64,000 bases of DNA from Shewanella metallivivens (GCF_028750675.1 NZ_JAQQPZ010000013.1:1166941-1230940); one strand, 5' to 3'; numbered from the stretch's first letter, positions 9,506 to 21,978 are shown. Made by a program: numbers and translations. The notes: a model not told the origin generated them from the sequence alone.

Positions 9506-9533
9506 AAAGCCAGCATTAAAAGCTGGCTTTTTT
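9506..9533 (+). terminator. Intrinsic terminator of the pil operon
   Basis: AAAGCCAGC at 9506-9514 pairs with GCTGGCTTT at 9522-9530, followed by a T-run. It lies 35 bp after the pilQ stop. The 210 bp from here to aroK hold no gene; aroK and aroB presumably have their own promoter there. Confidence 0.92.
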
Positions 9534-9747
9534 GTTGCAAGTGTTTCTGTTTGCCAAGGGGTTCACACTTGGCATAATCTGTCGAAAATTAATTAAATCA
9601 GTATAAATCGCTGCGATGACTTGCAAGCGATGGCCCTAAACTGAGATAATCCTTCGTCAAGTCTCATTAGAGCAAGGTTAAATTATAGGTCGGCTTGAGT
9701 TTAAGTCGATAAGGCATTCTTCCATATAAGATTCAGACGTATACGAA

Positions 9748-10263
9748 ATGGCTGAAAAACGTAATATTTTTCTGGTAGGCCCTATGGGCGCAGGTAAAAG
9801 CACAATTGGTCGCCATCTGGCACAAATGCTGCATTTAGATTTCCACGATTCAGATCACGAGATTGAACAACGTACCGGTGCAGACATTGCCTGGGTGTTT
9901 GATGTTGAAGGTGAAGAAGGCTTCCGTCGTCGTGAAGCACAAGTCATCGCTGATCTTTCAGAAAGGCAAGGTATCGTTCTCGCAACAGGTGGTGGTTCTG
10001 TTCAGAGTAAAGATATCCGCAACTATCTTTCTGCTCGAGGTATAGTAGTTTACTTAGAAACAACTATCGACAAACAAGTCGCGCGTACTCAGCGTGATAA
10101 ACGTCGTCCGTTGTTACAAGTAGACGATCCACGCGAAGTTCTTGAAAGCTTAGCTGAAATCCGTAATCCTTTATACGAAGAGATTGCTGATGTCATTGTT
10201 AAGACAGATGAACAAAGCGCGAAGATTGTCGCAAACCAAATTATCGAGCAACTAGGCTTTTAG
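9748..10263 (+). CDS. aroK: Shikimate kinase I
   Basis: Phosphorylates shikimate with ATP in aromatic amino acid synthesis. Its 171 residues carry the P-loop GPMGAGKST at residues 11-19, the shikimate-binding aspartate in [12 protein letters not shown], the GGG motif in VLATGGGSV and the lid arginines in RDKRRPLL. It precedes aroB by 9 bp, the usual aroKB-damX-dam order of gammaproteobacteria. Confidence 0.97.
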   Translation: MAEKRNIFLVGPMGAGKSTIGRHLAQMLHLDFHDSDHEIEQRTGADIAWVFDVEGEEGFRRREAQVIADLSERQGIVLATGGGSVQSKDIRNYLSARGIVVYLETTIDKQVARTQRDKRRPLLQVDDPREVLESLAEIRNPLYEEIADVIVKTDEQSAKIVANQIIEQLGF

Positions 10264-10272
10264 GTAGAATTC

Positions 10273-11349
10273 ATGCAACAGATTCAGGTTCAATTAGGTG
10301 ATAGAAGTTACCCCATTTACATTGGCCAGAATTTGATGAGTGACAGCGAGGTTTTTACTCGCTATCTACAGCATAAAAAAGCCTTAATTGTTTCAAATGA
10401 CACCATTGCTCCGTTGTACCTTGAACAGGTACAACAGGCGATGAGTGCCTGCACATCTATTGAAACGGTTATTTTGCCTGACGGCGAAAAATACAAAGAC
10501 TTACAACACCTCGACAGGATCTTTACCGGTTTACTTGAGCATAATTTTGCTCGAGATTCTGTGTTGGTTGCTCTAGGCGGTGGTGTGGTTGGTGATATGA
10601 CAGGCTTTGCAGCTGCATGTTATCAGCGAGGTATTGATTTTATTCAAGTGCCGACAACCTTGCTTTCTCAAGTTGACTCATCTGTAGGTGGTAAAACAGC
10701 GGTGAATCATCCTATGGGCAAGAACATGATAGGTGCATTTTACCAGCCTAAGTCAGTGATTATTGATACCTTGTGTTTACAGACATTACCCGCAAATGAG
10801 TTTGCTGCAGGAATGGCTGAAGTGATCAAATATGGCATTATTTGGGATGGTGATTTTTTTCAGTGGCTTGAGCAAAATGTGCAAGCATTAAAAGCACTTG
10901 ATACCGATGCATTAACCTATGCCATTGCAAAGTGCTGTCAAATTAAAGCTGATGTCGTTGAGCAAGATGAAACTGAGCAAGGTGTTCGTGCGTTGCTTAA
11001 TCTTGGTCATACTTTTGGTCATGCAATTGAAGCTGAAATGGGCTATGGCGTTTGGTTGCACGGTGAAGCTGTTGCTGCAGGTACCATACTCGCGGCGCAA
11101 ACAGCATACAAAATGAAGCTATTAGATGAAGTGAGTGTTGAGCGTATAACCTTGTTGATGCAAGCGTTTGACTTACCGGTCGCTGCGCCAGATTCTATGG
11201 ATTTTCAAAGCTTTATCAAACATATGCGCCGTGATAAAAAAGTACTAGGCGGAAAAATTCGTTTAGTCTTACCAACCCAAATTGGCCAAGCTGATGTATT
11301 TAGTGAGGTAAGTGAAGACTTACTTAATCAGGTTATCAGTCGCGCGTAA
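10273..11349 (+). CDS. aroB: 3-dehydroquinate synthase
   Basis: Second enzyme of the shikimate pathway; it converts DAHP to 3-dehydroquinate using NAD and a divalent metal. Its 358 residues carry the NAD-binding segment [16 protein letters not shown], the [15 protein letters not shown] motif, the metal ligand in AEVIKYG and the histidines in [13 protein letters not shown]. It is coupled to aroK (9-bp gap) and followed 18 bp later by damX. Confidence 0.97.
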   Translation: MQQIQVQLGDRSYPIYIGQNLMSDSEVFTRYLQHKKALIVSNDTIAPLYLEQVQQAMSACTSIETVILPDGEKYKDLQHLDRIFTGLLEHNFARDSVLVALGGGVVGDMTGFAAACYQRGIDFIQVPTTLLSQVDSSVGGKTAVNHPMGKNMIGAFYQPKSVIIDTLCLQTLPANEFAAGMAEVIKYGIIWDGDFFQWLEQNVQALKALDTDALTYAIAKCCQIKADVVEQDETEQGVRALLNLGHTFGHAIEAEMGYGVWLHGEAVAAGTILAAQTAYKMKLLDEVSVERITLLMQAFDLPVAAPDSMDFQSFIKHMRRDKKVLGGKIRLVLPTQIGQADVFSEVSEDLLNQVISRA

Positions 11350-11367
11350 ATTAAGTGTGGTGACGTT

Positions 11368-12762
11368 TTGACAACTTCAGGTCTTTTGTTACTTCCCACT
11401 CAAGAAGCGCTAGTACAGCGTTTACAGCATATCACTAGTTATAGTGAGCAACTGCTTGTGTTATGTGGTGAGAAAGGCGCCGGTAAATCAACGCTTACCG
11501 CCGCGCTAGCAAGTGAGCTTGAGGACTATAATTCGGCACTGATTATCTGTCCGCAACACGCCGATAGCGCTGAAATTCGTCGTAAAATTTTAGTGCAATT
11601 AATCTCAGCCCCCATTTTTGATGACGAACGTCCTTTGATGGACACGGTCCTTCGAATTCAATCAAGCCTTAAGAAGCCGCTGCATATTATTATTGATGAT
11701 GCTGATTATTTGCCTAAAGATATTTGGGCAGAATGCATTTTATTAAGCCAAATTCAATGCGCGGGCAAGTCTGTGGCGGTAACCATGACAGTTGAGCCGA
11801 ATTTCTGGCGTACGCTTATGGCGGATCTTACTGATGAAACTCGGTCACTGTTATTACAGGTGACTATCGAGCCTTTACCGAGTGCAGAGCGTGATGGCCT
11901 TTATCAAAGCTTGCTATTACGCAGCCAAAAAACGCCTTTTATTCCTCGAGAAATCATTCATAAACAACTCGAAAAACAAAATGGCACTCCTAAAGAGGTT
12001 GTCGATTTATTAACTTTGGCGTTAGAAGCACCAGCAGTTGATGCGCAAAAACAGTCGTTCAGCGCTAAAGTAGCAACATATTTTGCTGTTATCGCCATTT
12101 TGTTAACTGCCATGTGGTTTGCTTACCAGTATACCTCGTTGACGGATTCGCCCGTTTCTACACTTGAGCTTACTGTAGAGCAAGCTGCACAACGCCAAAA
12201 AGCCAACCAATTTTTATTCAATTACGGTAAACAGATTTTAGCTGAGTATTTTGAACATCGACAATGGCTTGCAACAAAAAATACTGCTAAACAACAAGCT
12301 AATGCGCTTATACAGCAACAAGTTGAAGCCGATTTAGTTACCGAGACTGAAGTCGTAGAAACGGATATTGTACCCGCTGATAATCATACCGATGTCGAGG
12401 TTAACTCTTCTTTAGATGGGCTGTCGTTTCAAGGGAAACTGCCTAAAGCGCAGGCACAAGCAATTGCTCAGCCTAGCCAAATTGTTGAAAGAGATAACAC
12501 GCCAGCCAAAATAAAAGGGTTTACCTTACAGCTCGTGAGTGTGAACGATAAATCATCTTTATCGCCAATTTTGACTAAGTTGGCGCAAGAGACGCAAGTG
12601 TATGTGATGAGTCATAAACAACGATATGTGATTTTCCTTGGCGATTTTAATACAGCCGCTGAGGCTGCTATAAAAGCACAACAGATACAGACTGAATATC
12701 GGTTAGCTGCGCCTTGGGTAAGAAAATGGGCTGATTTAACGGATTATAAGCGACTGGAATAA
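11368..12762 (+). CDS. damX: DamX-like cell division protein (AAA + TM + SPOR)
   Basis: The N-terminal half (about residues 1-220) is an AAA-type ATPase-like domain with Walker A GEKGAGKST and Walker B-like LHIIIDDAD. One membrane helix follows (about 231-253), then a Gln/Glu-rich linker and a C-terminal SPOR domain (about 385-464; FTLQLVSVNDKSSL...YVIFLGDFNT), which binds denuded septal glycan. In E. coli DamX works at the septum and binds FtsQ/N. The only good start in frame is TTG 11368, with no ATG before the domain. It lies between aroB and dam, as in relatives. Confidence 0.9.
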   Translation: MTTSGLLLLPTQEALVQRLQHITSYSEQLLVLCGEKGAGKSTLTAALASELEDYNSALIICPQHADSAEIRRKILVQLISAPIFDDERPLMDTVLRIQSSLKKPLHIIIDDADYLPKDIWAECILLSQIQCAGKSVAVTMTVEPNFWRTLMADLTDETRSLLLQVTIEPLPSAERDGLYQSLLLRSQKTPFIPREIIHKQLEKQNGTPKEVVDLLTLALEAPAVDAQKQSFSAKVATYFAVIAILLTAMWFAYQYTSLTDSPVSTLELTVEQAAQRQKANQFLFNYGKQILAEYFEHRQWLATKNTAKQQANALIQQQVEADLVTETEVVETDIVPADNHTDVEVNSSLDGLSFQGKLPKAQAQAIAQPSQIVERDNTPAKIKGFTLQLVSVNDKSSLSPILTKLAQETQVYVMSHKQRYVIFLGDFNTAAEAAIKAQQIQTEYRLAAPWVRKWADLTDYKRLE

Positions 12763-12891
12763 CCTGTTAGCGGTGACGCGTCTAGATAAAAAATATCAAT
12801 ATCCAAAACAATAAATCTTTTTTAGCCGATGATAAATAGCATTAAACAGAGTACAATCATCAGCTTTAATTTGCTGGCATAGTTCCTATTC

Positions 12892-13728
12892 ATGATAAAA
12901 AAGCATAGAGCCTTTCTAAAGTGGGCAGGCGGAAAATACAAACTCGTAGATGAGCTAGCAAAGCACCTCCCAGATGGAAACCGTCTTATTGAACCTTTTG
13001 TCGGTGCCGGTTCCGTGTTTCTGAATACCAACTACAAGCAATATTTACTGTGTGATATTAATCAAGATTTGATTAATCTTTATCAAATCGTTAAACAACA
13101 GCCTGAGGCCTATATCAAGGCTGCAAAAGCAATGTTTGTCGATGAGATGAACAATAAAGATGCGTATTATCGTGTGCGTGCCGAATTTAATTTATCACGC
13201 GATCCTTTTACTCGTTCAGTGTATTTTTTATATATGAACCGTCATGGTTTTAATGGCTTGTGTCGTTACAATCGTAAAGGTGGATTTAATGTCCCTTTTG
13301 GATCGTATAAAAAACCGTATTTTCCTGAAGCTGAAATCCGCTATTTTTCACTCAAGGCACAACAGGCCACGTTCAAATGTGTCAGTTACGAGCAAGCGTT
13401 CGGTTTTGCTAAAAGTGGTGATGTGATTTACTGTGATCCGCCTTATGCACCTTTATCAACTACCGCCAGTTTTACCACTTATGCTGGTCCTGGGTTTAGC
13501 CTAGACGATCAAGCGTTACTTGCACGTCATTCAAGACATATTGCCCACGAGCGTGATATTCCGGTATTGATTAGTAACCACGATATCCCTCTTACGCGTG
13601 AATTATATCGTGGCGCCGCTTTTTCAACGATTTCGGTGCAACGTAACATCAGCCAAAAAGGCAGTTCACGTAATAAAGTCGATGAGATTATGGCCCTGTA
13701 TGATCATCACTATCGCCATGATGATTAG
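12892..13728 (+). CDS. dam: DNA adenine methylase Dam (GATC)
   Basis: N6-adenine methyltransferase of 278 residues. It has FLKWAGGKYKL near the N terminus, the SAM motif EPFVGAGSVFLN and the catalytic DPPY at residues 182-185 (IYCDPPYAPLS). Family knowledge: it methylates GATC and serves mismatch repair and replication control with SeqA. It lies 129 bp after damX, so it may have its own promoter. It converges on a small DUF2970 gene. Confidence 0.96.
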   Translation: MIKKHRAFLKWAGGKYKLVDELAKHLPDGNRLIEPFVGAGSVFLNTNYKQYLLCDINQDLINLYQIVKQQPEAYIKAAKAMFVDEMNNKDAYYRVRAEFNLSRDPFTRSVYFLYMNRHGFNGLCRYNRKGGFNVPFGSYKKPYFPEAEIRYFSLKAQQATFKCVSYEQAFGFAKSGDVIYCDPPYAPLSTTASFTTYAGPGFSLDDQALLARHSRHIAHERDIPVLISNHDIPLTRELYRGAAFSTISVQRNISQKGSSRNKVDEIMALYDHHYRHDD

Positions 13729-13762
13729 GTTTGATGCATAATGACTTAAAGAACAACAGGTC

Positions 13763-13942
13763 TTAGTTAAGAACTTGGTTTACAATCAGTATTAATGAAA
13801 TCACTAAGCCTATGGCTAAAATAATTCCCATGATAATAAAAGGAAGTGGTGATTGAGATTGAAAATCTTTTTGACGATTCTGTTCAGTTTGCACCCCAAA
13901 GAACGCTGCAACTGTGCTACTGAATACGCGCCAAAATGACAT
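13763..13942 (-). CDS. Small DUF2970 membrane protein (59 aa)
   Basis: A 59-residue reading frame starting MSFWRVFSSTVAAFFGVQT. It has an amphipathic N terminus, a polar Gln-rich stretch (residues 19-31) and one strong C-terminal membrane helix (about 34-57, FIIMGIILAIGLVISLILIV). This is the layout of the DUF2970 family of small inner-membrane proteins of unknown function. It starts 5 bp after the upstream unknown gene ends, so the two are likely cotranscribed. No clear Shine-Dalgarno sequence is visible. Function unknown. Confidence 0.8.
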   Translation of the reverse strand: MSFWRVFSSTVAAFFGVQTEQNRQKDFQSQSPLPFIIMGIILAIGLVISLILIVNQVLN

Positions 13943-13947
13943 GATGG

Positions 13948-14319
13948 CTATATCTTTTCAACGCTACTAGAGGTGGGCATATCTTGCAGGGGCTTGTCTT
14001 TGTGGCCGTGGAGCAATTCGAGTAGGTCGATAAAATGAAATTGACTAGAGCGACTATTACCTGTAACCCAGTTTCCCCAGCTAACATTGTTTGATTGCTC
14101 TGCACAGCGGTTAGATGGGTGACTACTTGGTAGGCTGTTGTTGTAGCTTTTGGTGTTGTCGCAAACACACGCTTTAGTTTCTGCGGTTTCCACCTCATGG
14201 GCCATCATGGCTTGACTCAACAACAACGCGCAGGCAGATGTTGCAAATACAGCATAAATCGGTGCTGGTAATAATTTACCATCACGACCAGAAATCTTGC
14301 TCAATAATTGCTTAACCAT
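13948..14319 (-). CDS. Unknown protein, N-terminal hydrophobic segment, Cys-containing
   Basis: Not recognised. A 123-residue protein with a charged start (MVKQLLSKISGRDGK) and a hydrophobic segment at about residues 18-40 that could be a signal anchor. A predicted non-cytoplasmic part contains ACVCDNTK and NRCAEQSNN. The C-terminal third is polar. It has a start codon (14317-14319) but a weak ribosome site. It sits directly upstream of the DUF2970 gene in an apparent two-gene unit between dam and rpe. The overlapping minus-strand frame at 13917-14198 is a shadow. Moderate confidence that it is a gene. Confidence 0.6.
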   Translation of the reverse strand: MVKQLLSKISGRDGKLLPAPIYAVFATSACALLLSQAMMAHEVETAETKACVCDNTKSYNNSLPSSHPSNRCAEQSNNVSWGNWVTGNSRSSQFHFIDLLELLHGHKDKPLQDMPTSSSVEKI

Positions 14320-14670
14320 AAGGTTTGCCCTATCCGTGGTTTATGTCTAATACCTAACATGTTGTCACCGCATTAATATAGCAATCACAGCGTAATAGTG
14401 CCAATGCTGTGCGGTTATCAGCTTAGGGTTATAACAAAGCTTGCATTAAACAAGCGTTAAAATGCAACGCTTCATTTTATAGCTCAATTATTATAGCAAA
14501 ATAGCTTAGTTATTGAACACTGCTTTATTGGCAAAAAGCAACAAATCCGACTTCTGGTCTAATTTTTGATAAATATCCTTAATTGAAAGGCTTTTTTGCC
14601 ATTAGAGCCTAGAGGCTTGGGACTGCAAAGGGTAAAATGTCGTCACTTTGATCTGCCTATAGAGAAGATT
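14320..14670. other. Gene-free stretch upstream of rpe
   Basis: AT-rich spacer between the divergent unknown gene and rpe. It holds a loose inverted repeat (TTGCATT at 14440-14446 against AATGCAA at 14459-14465) and no coding frame I trust. It must carry the promoters for both directions, but no -35/-10 pair is convincing enough to mark. Confidence 0.5.
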
Positions 14671-15345
14671 ATGCGCCCATTTTTAATTGCACCATCAATT
14701 TTATCTGCCGACTTCGCCCGTTTAGGTGACGATGTCAAAGCGGTATTAGACGCCGGTTCTGACGTGGTTCACTTTGATGTGATGGACAATCATTACGTTC
14801 CTAACCTGACTATTGGTCCTATGGTTTGTACAGCATTACGCAACTATGGGATTACTGCCGATATCGATGTTCATTTAATGGTAAAACCCGTTGATCGTAT
14901 CATTCCTGATTTTGCTAAAGCAGGGGCTTCAATTATCACGTTTCACCCAGAAGCATCTGAGCATATTGACCGGACGTTGCAGTTAATTAAAGAATCTGGC
15001 TGTAAAGCGGGTTTAGTGTTTAATCCTGCCACACCTCTGCATTATCTTGATCATGTTATGGATAAACTTGATGTGATTTTATTAATGTCAGTAAACCCTG
15101 GTTTTGGTGGTCAGTCATTTATTCCGGGCACGTTAGATAAGCTTCGTCAAGTTCGCGCGCGTATCGACGCTAGCGGCTTTGATATTCGCCTAGAAGTGGA
15201 TGGCGGTGTAAAAGTTGACAATATTGCAGAAATTGCCGCGGCGGGTGCCGATATGTTTGTTGCCGGTTCTGCCATATTTAATCAACCAGATTATAAAGTT
15301 GTGGTTGATCAAATGCGTGCTGAATTGGCAAAAGTACACTCTTAA
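14671..15345 (+). CDS. rpe: Ribulose-phosphate 3-epimerase
   Basis: Interconverts ribulose 5-phosphate and xylulose 5-phosphate in the pentose phosphate and Calvin-type pathways. Its 224 residues begin [19 protein letters not shown], the conserved TIM-barrel start. Metal-binding [29 protein letters not shown] and LEVDGGV are all present. I placed the start at ATG 14671, not 14596, because the family begins at this methionine and GAGAAG lies just upstream. First gene of rpe-gph-trpS. Confidence 0.97.
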   Translation: MRPFLIAPSILSADFARLGDDVKAVLDAGSDVVHFDVMDNHYVPNLTIGPMVCTALRNYGITADIDVHLMVKPVDRIIPDFAKAGASIITFHPEASEHIDRTLQLIKESGCKAGLVFNPATPLHYLDHVMDKLDVILLMSVNPGFGGQSFIPGTLDKLRQVRARIDASGFDIRLEVDGGVKVDNIAEIAAAGADMFVAGSAIFNQPDYKVVVDQMRAELAKVHS

Positions 15346-15370
15346 TTCTTAAGTTTTCACGAGGTATCTG

Positions 15371-16063
15371 ATGAGCCAATGGGCAAATATTAAAGCAATT
15401 GCGTTTGATTTAGACGGTACGCTCATAGACAGTGCGCCTGATTTAGCCGCTGCGACCAACGCCACCTTGGCCGAGTGTAATTTGCCGCAAGTGTCGGACG
15501 CCTTAGTGCGCAGCTGGGTGGGTAATGGTGCTCAAGTATTGATGCAAAGAGCCTTGAGCTTTGCTTCTGAAAAGCCTGAGAACAGTGCAGAGCTGCAAGC
15601 ACAACTAGAGCAAGTTATGCCGCGTTTTATGCATTATTACGGTGAGCATTTACAGCAGCATAGTCTGTTGTACCCACATGTTCTAAAGACATTAAAACAG
15701 TTAACGCAAGCAGGCTATCAGTTAGCAATAGTGACCAATAAACCGTACCGTTTTACCGTACCGTTATTAACCGCTTTTGGCCTTGATGGGTTATTTTCTG
15801 AAGTATTGGGAGGTGACTCACTGGCTAAAATGAAGCCTGACCCAATGCCGCTGCAACATTTATTACAACAATGGCAGTTGGACACTACGCAATTACTTAT
15901 GGTGGGCGACTCAAAGAATGATATTTTGGCCGCTAAAGCTGCAAATGTCATGTCGATTGGCTTGACCTACGGCTACAACTACGGCGAAGATATCGGCCTA
16001 AGTAATCCTGACGCAGTATGTGAACATTTTTCCGACATCGGTAAATACTTACAGTCACAATAA
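15371..16063 (+). CDS. gph: Phosphoglycolate phosphatase
   Basis: HAD-family phosphatase of 230 residues that removes phosphate from 2-phosphoglycolate, made for example during repair of oxidised DNA ends. Motif I is FDLDGTLIDSAPDL, motif II IVTNK, motif III KMKPDPMP and motif IV MVGDSKNDILAAKAA. It follows rpe by 25 bp and precedes trpS by 37 bp, the standard gammaproteobacterial order. Confidence 0.96.
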   Translation: MSQWANIKAIAFDLDGTLIDSAPDLAAATNATLAECNLPQVSDALVRSWVGNGAQVLMQRALSFASEKPENSAELQAQLEQVMPRFMHYYGEHLQQHSLLYPHVLKTLKQLTQAGYQLAIVTNKPYRFTVPLLTAFGLDGLFSEVLGGDSLAKMKPDPMPLQHLLQQWQLDTTQLLMVGDSKNDILAAKAANVMSIGLTYGYNYGEDIGLSNPDAVCEHFSDIGKYLQSQ

Positions 16064-16100
16064 TTTGAATTTTATAAGATAATCTGGAGCAATAAAACAC

Positions 16101-17099
16101 ATGACTAAACCCATAGTTCTCAGCGGTGCACAGCCATCAGGCGAATTGACCATAGGTAATTATATGGGCGCACTACGTCAATGGGTTGCCATGCAAGATA
16201 GCCATGATTGCTTATATTGCGTTGTTGATTTACATGCCATTACCGTTCGCCAAGATCCAAAAGCGTTGCGTGAGGCCTGTTTAGACACCCTAGCGCTATA
16301 CCTTGCATGTGGTGTCGACCCGAAAAAAAGCACCGTGTTTATTCAATCGCAAGTGCCACAGCACACTCAGTTAGGTTGGGCATTAAACTGTTATACCCAA
16401 ATGGGTGAGCTTAACCGGATGACCCAGTTTAAAGATAAATCGCAAAAGCATGCCAATAACATTAACGTGGGTTTGTTTGGTTACCCCGTATTGATGGCGG
16501 CTGATATTTTGCTTTATCAAGCGAATGAAATCCCGGTGGGTCAAGACCAGAAGCAACATTTAGAGTTAACGCGCGATATTGCAACTCGTTTTAATAATGC
16601 TTATGGCGATACCTTTACCATTCCTGAACCGTTTATTCCAGAGCACGGTGCCAAGGTCATGTCGCTGCAAGATCCATTGAAAAAAATGTCTAAGTCAGAT
16701 GATAACCGTAATAACGTAATTGGTTTACTTGAAGATCCTAAAGCGATTTTAAAGAAAGTAAAAAAAGCCATGACAGACAGCGAAGAGCCGCCTGTCGTAC
16801 GTTTTGATATTGAGCAAAAGCCCGGTGTATCTAACTTGCTTAGTTTAATGTCTGGTTGTACTGGACAATCTATTGCTTCATTAGAAGCTGAGTTTGAAGG
16901 CAAGATGTATGGCCATTTGAAAGTGGCGACAGGTGAGGCTGTTGTTGGCATGCTTGAACCACTACAGGCTCGTTTTAAAGAATATCGTGCTGATGATGCA
17001 TTCTTAAGGCAAGTCATGGCCGAAGGCGCTGAAAAAGCTCAGGCTCGTGCAGAAGTCACCATTAAAAAGGTTTACGAGAAAATCGGTTTAATTGTATAA
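16101..17099 (+). CDS. trpS: Tryptophanyl-tRNA synthetase
   Basis: Class I aminoacyl-tRNA synthetase (332 residues) charging tRNA-Trp. The HIGH-like motif is [12 protein letters not shown] near residue 15 and the KMSKS loop is [10 protein letters not shown] near residue 197; [15 protein letters not shown] is the conserved tryptophan/adenylate pocket. It is the last gene of rpe-gph-trpS and is followed by a perfect hairpin terminator. Confidence 0.97.
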   Translation: MTKPIVLSGAQPSGELTIGNYMGALRQWVAMQDSHDCLYCVVDLHAITVRQDPKALREACLDTLALYLACGVDPKKSTVFIQSQVPQHTQLGWALNCYTQMGELNRMTQFKDKSQKHANNINVGLFGYPVLMAADILLYQANEIPVGQDQKQHLELTRDIATRFNNAYGDTFTIPEPFIPEHGAKVMSLQDPLKKMSKSDDNRNNVIGLLEDPKAILKKVKKAMTDSEEPPVVRFDIEQKPGVSNLLSLMSGCTGQSIASLEAEFEGKMYGHLKVATGEAVVGMLEPLQARFKEYRADDAFLRQVMAEGAEKAQARAEVTIKKVYEKIGLIV

Positions 17100-17118
17100 C
17101 GTCAGTAGACTATGCACT

Positions 17119-17143
17119 AAAGCCATCGATGATCGATGGCTTT
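17119..17143 (+). terminator. Terminator between trpS and dolP
   Basis: AAAGCCATCGAT and ATCGATGGCTTT form a perfect 12-bp stem around one base. The T-tract is short (three). It sits between two convergent genes and may serve both strands. Confidence 0.75.
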
Positions 17144-17166
17144 AATTCAATCATGGCATCACAGGG

Positions 17167-18347
<1,181 letters not shown>

Positions 18348-18459
18348 CTAATTTATGTCTATCTATGCCGAAACAAAATAGACTATTGGCTCATTGAGCT
18401 GCATCGGTAATTTGGCCGATATGATGCCATAAAACCAAGTAATGGTAATCAGTTACGGC

Positions 18460-18786
18460 TTAAAAACAGCCTTGTAGCCAGTTTATTTCATCATTATTCA
18501 TCGCGATGACATCAAAGCGACAAGGTGGATTCAATTTTTGTCGTTGTAAATAGTGATCTGCAGCTAAGCGGATCCGAGTCATTTGCTTTTTAGTCAGTGC
18601 ATTTAATGCGCCTCCAAATTGATTTGAGGCTCGATATTTCACTTCTACAAACACCCACTCATTTTGTTGGCGCATGATTAAATCAATTTCACCAAACGGG
18701 TAACGCACATTAGCGGCTACAAACGTCAGACCTTGTTGTTCAAGATAAGTTCGCGCTCGTTGCTCAGCTAATTGGCCGCGATTCAT
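18460..18786 (-). CDS. yraN: YraN family (UPF0102) endonuclease-like protein
   Basis: A 108-residue protein with the restriction-nuclease-like core [21 protein letters not shown], giving the D...ExK arrangement. Cellular role is not established. I use ATG 18786 ([20 protein letters not shown]), which overlaps the lpoA stop as ATGA. The longer frame from 18822 lies wholly inside lpoA and has no family support. Confidence 0.9.
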   Translation of the reverse strand: MNRGQLAEQRARTYLEQQGLTFVAANVRYPFGEIDLIMRQQNEWVFVEVKYRASNQFGGALNALTKKQMTRIRLAADHYLQRQKLNPPCRFDVIAMNNDEINWLQGCF

Positions 18787-20615
18787 AGCGGTTTTAATTG
18801 CCCTTGGCTGTACTGTCCCCAAGATAATTGACGATCAATTACGCCATTTTGCTTCACTGACAGTGCACCGCTGCGCCCCATAAATTGGTAACCTGGAAAC
18901 GCGCGCATTTGTGCTAAACGGTTCACGAGATCTAATGAATCAAAGCCCATAACATAGAGCCTTTTTTGGCTGTTACTCCAGCTGCTCCACAGTTCAGATA
19001 CCATTTGGGTTTCGTTACTTGGGCGCATTAACCAAGGAATATCGCTGATCATTAATTTGTTGAGATCTTGCGCCGCTTGGGTTGACTCATTCTCTAATCG
19101 ACTACGACTGGTGGTGTATAACGCCACTGGTTCTGAAAACACACTAAAGTTAACGTCTAAAAATGGTTTTAATAGCGCTAAGTCTTGCGAGCCTGAAATC
19201 ATATAAATGGCATCAATATCTTGGCGAGAGCGGAAATCAGATTCCAAACGGCTACCAAGCAAGTCACGCATTCTGCTAATACGTGCTTGACTGTCTTTTA
19301 CACCTAATGCCTCTTGCACCGTTAGCTTCATTTGGTCGCCAGCGTCGTAATAGTGAACTTCGGCATTATTGCTGGTCAATGTAAGCCAAGTTTGTTTGAA
19401 ACTGTCGGCCATACGTTTACCAATGGGATCATTGCTGGCAAGCAGTAAAGGTAATTTAACGCCATCATTAAACAATTTATGGGCCGCATCGCTAGCCTCT
19501 TGCGCCGGTGATAGCGAAAAATAAAACTGGTTTGGTTGCGGAGTAAAATGCTCTGTTTGGTTTAAGTATAATTGCGGCACCGTATTGGTCCGCTTGTCAT
19601 TCATTTTTTGAAGCTCTTCAACTTCATTTGGTAGTAACGGACCAATAATAAACTCGGCACCTTGGGTTACGGCTTCATTGTAAGCTGCGGTAGCGCCTGG
19701 TTGCGTATCATAAAAATGAATGGCCACATTGTTGTCGTATTCAGACAAGTAGCTGGCAATAATACCCTGGCGAATCGGATCTGCCACAATCGCTCGTGGA
19801 CCGGTAAGGGGTAATAACACGGCAATATTTTGTGGTCTAAATGGTTTGGCACTTAAGGCTTTTTCCAAGTCGCCTGGTAATTTAATGGCTGCTGGGTGAT
19901 AAGGGTTATTACGTTGCCACTCACCTAAGTAACGTACAAGTTGAGTAGGCTCTACCGCATAATGTTTCGCAATAAACGTCAGTTGTAGCCAACCTGCAAA
20001 AATAGGATTTGAAGGGTCACGCATAAAAGACTGCACGGTTTCTTCTTGCAGTGGTTGCAATAAAGACCAAATGACATCGTTAACCGCAGTGGTTTCAGAC
20101 TTAGGTAAGTAGTTACTCAATAGGCTAAGCTGCTTAGCTTGTTCAATTGGTTGCTGAGTATTTTTAAATAATTTTGCTTTAAATTGATGGTAGCTCGCCA
20201 TCTGCCAGCGAGGTAATTGCCAATGCGGTGGATACTGCATTAGCTCTAATGCGGCTTCACTGCCATTGGTCTTCTCAACAATGCGTGCACGCAAATAAAT
20301 ATGTTCAGCCTGAAGCGTCGGCACATTAACCATCGACTTTTGCATCGAGGTTAAAATGTTGGTCGCTGAGTTCACATTGCCGTTATTAATGTAGGCATGT
20401 GCTGCGAGTAATAAATAACGGTCACGCTTTTCTGGTAAACTGCTATTTTTGGCTTCGGTTAAGTAGATTTTAGCCGGATGTTCGGCGGCAACCAATGATG
20501 TGCTTATTTCGACATATTCTCTTTGTTTTCGTTGTTGCTCGGTAGCACAACCTACCAATAAGACAGAGAAAATTATTGCGCACACAAATTTTGTCGTATT
20601 CAGTCTTTTTAACAC
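18783..20615 (-). CDS. lpoA: LpoA, outer-membrane lipoprotein activator of PBP1A
   Basis: A 610-residue lipoprotein. The signal peptide ends LLVGC (cysteine at residue 23), followed by an N-terminal helical TPR-like region (about 30-250) and a C-terminal periplasmic-binding-protein fold (about 260-605; [38 protein letters not shown]). It spans the periplasm and stimulates the transpeptidase of PBP1A, whose gene is at 1838-4432. It is the first gene of the lpoA-yraN-diaA-dolP unit and is divergent from rsmI, with 89 bp between the two starts. Confidence 0.95.
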   Translation of the reverse strand: MLKRLNTTKFVCAIIFSVLLVGCATEQQRKQREYVEISTSLVAAEHPAKIYLTEAKNSSLPEKRDRYLLLAAHAYINNGNVNSATNILTSMQKSMVNVPTLQAEHIYLRARIVEKTNGSEAALELMQYPPHWQLPRWQMASYHQFKAKLFKNTQQPIEQAKQLSLLSNYLPKSETTAVNDVIWSLLQPLQEETVQSFMRDPSNPIFAGWLQLTFIAKHYAVEPTQLVRYLGEWQRNNPYHPAAIKLPGDLEKALSAKPFRPQNIAVLLPLTGPRAIVADPIRQGIIASYLSEYDNNVAIHFYDTQPGATAAYNEAVTQGAEFIIGPLLPNEVEELQKMNDKRTNTVPQLYLNQTEHFTPQPNQFYFSLSPAQEASDAAHKLFNDGVKLPLLLASNDPIGKRMADSFKQTWLTLTSNNAEVHYYDAGDQMKLTVQEALGVKDSQARISRMRDLLGSRLESDFRSRQDIDAIYMISGSQDLALLKPFLDVNFSVFSEPVALYTTSRSRLENESTQAAQDLNKLMISDIPWLMRPSNETQMVSELWSSWSNSQKRLYVMGFDSLDLVNRLAQMRAFPGYQFMGRSGALSVKQNGVIDRQLSWGQYSQGQLKPL

Positions 20616-20704
20616 TTGGCTTCACTCTGTTAAGATACTGGCACTAGTTTAACCTGCTCTTACGCTGGGCGAAAGTATCAGGTAGATTCATTATCGAGGT
20701 AATT

Positions 20705-21547
20705 ATGGACCAAATGGTCGCGCTGTATATTGTTCCCACCCCTATTGGCAATTTAGGCGACATCAGCGCTCGTGCATTGGAGGTGTTGCAACAGGTCGAG
20801 TTAATTGCCTGTGAAGACACAAGGCACAGCGGCAAGCTGCTCAGTCATTTTGGCATTGAAACCCGTAAAACGGCTTTGCATGATCATAATGAGAGAGACC
20901 GCGCACAATGGATTGTTGAGCAACTTAATCAAGGCAAATCGATAGCATTGATTTCAGATGCGGGCACACCATTGATTTCAGATCCAGGTTATCACCTCGT
21001 TAATCATGTGCGTCAAGCTGGCCATCGCGTGGTGCCATTACCCGGCGCTTGCGCTGCTATTACCGCGTTAAGTGCATCGGGCTTGCCGTCAGACCGTTTT
21101 AGTTTTGAAGGTTTTTTACCTTCAAAAGAAAAAGCCCGTATCGATAAGCTTGAAATGCTTAAAGAAGATCCCCGCACATTAATTTTTTACGAATCACCGC
21201 ATCGGATTGTATACAGCTTAAGCGCAATCGCACAAGTGTTGGGCGACGATAGGCAAGTGGTGATGGCACGCGAAGTGACCAAAACCTTTGAAACATTTTT
21301 AACCGGAACCGCAGCAGAAGTGCTTAGCGCGGTGCAAGCTGACGATAACCAGCAAAAAGGTGAAATTGTGTTAATGTGCCATGGTTTTGCTTTATCGGAT
21401 GAAGAAGGTATTCCAGCTGTTGCTGTGGCAACATTAAAACTGTTAAGTGAAGAATTACCACTTAAAAAAGCGGCCGCTATCGCAGCGCAGATCCACGGCT
21501 TAAAGAAAAATGCCTTGTATAAATACGGTCTAGAGTTGGATTTATAA
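20705..21547 (+). CDS. rsmI: 16S rRNA 2'-O-ribose C1402 methyltransferase RsmI
   Basis: A 280-residue tetrapyrrole-methylase-fold enzyme that methylates the ribose of C1402 in 16S rRNA. Conserved segments are [51 protein letters not shown] and the GCSA-type [22 protein letters not shown] 20705 has AGGT at 20698-20701. It is divergent from lpoA, the standard arrangement, and rnpB follows on the same strand with its own promoter. Confidence 0.96.
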   Translation: MDQMVALYIVPTPIGNLGDISARALEVLQQVELIACEDTRHSGKLLSHFGIETRKTALHDHNERDRAQWIVEQLNQGKSIALISDAGTPLISDPGYHLVNHVRQAGHRVVPLPGACAAITALSASGLPSDRFSFEGFLPSKEKARIDKLEMLKEDPRTLIFYESPHRIVYSLSAIAQVLGDDRQVVMAREVTKTFETFLTGTAAEVLSAVQADDNQQKGEIVLMCHGFALSDEEGIPAVAVATLKLLSEELPLKKAAAIAAQIHGLKKNALYKYGLELDL

Positions 21548-21566
21548 GCGTGAATGCTTTTTAGCA

Positions 21567-21595
21567 TTGGTTTGTTGGCGTGCTTACGCTATAAT
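21567..21595 (+). promoter_or_regulatory. rnpB promoter
   Basis: A consensus TATAAT at 21590-21595 sits 17 bp after TTGGTT at 21567-21572. It ends 7 bp before the expected 5' end of RNase P RNA. Confidence 0.75.
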
Positions 21596-21602
21596 CCGCG
21601 CC

Positions 21603-21968
<366 letters not shown>

Positions 21969-21978
21969 CTTTAATATG

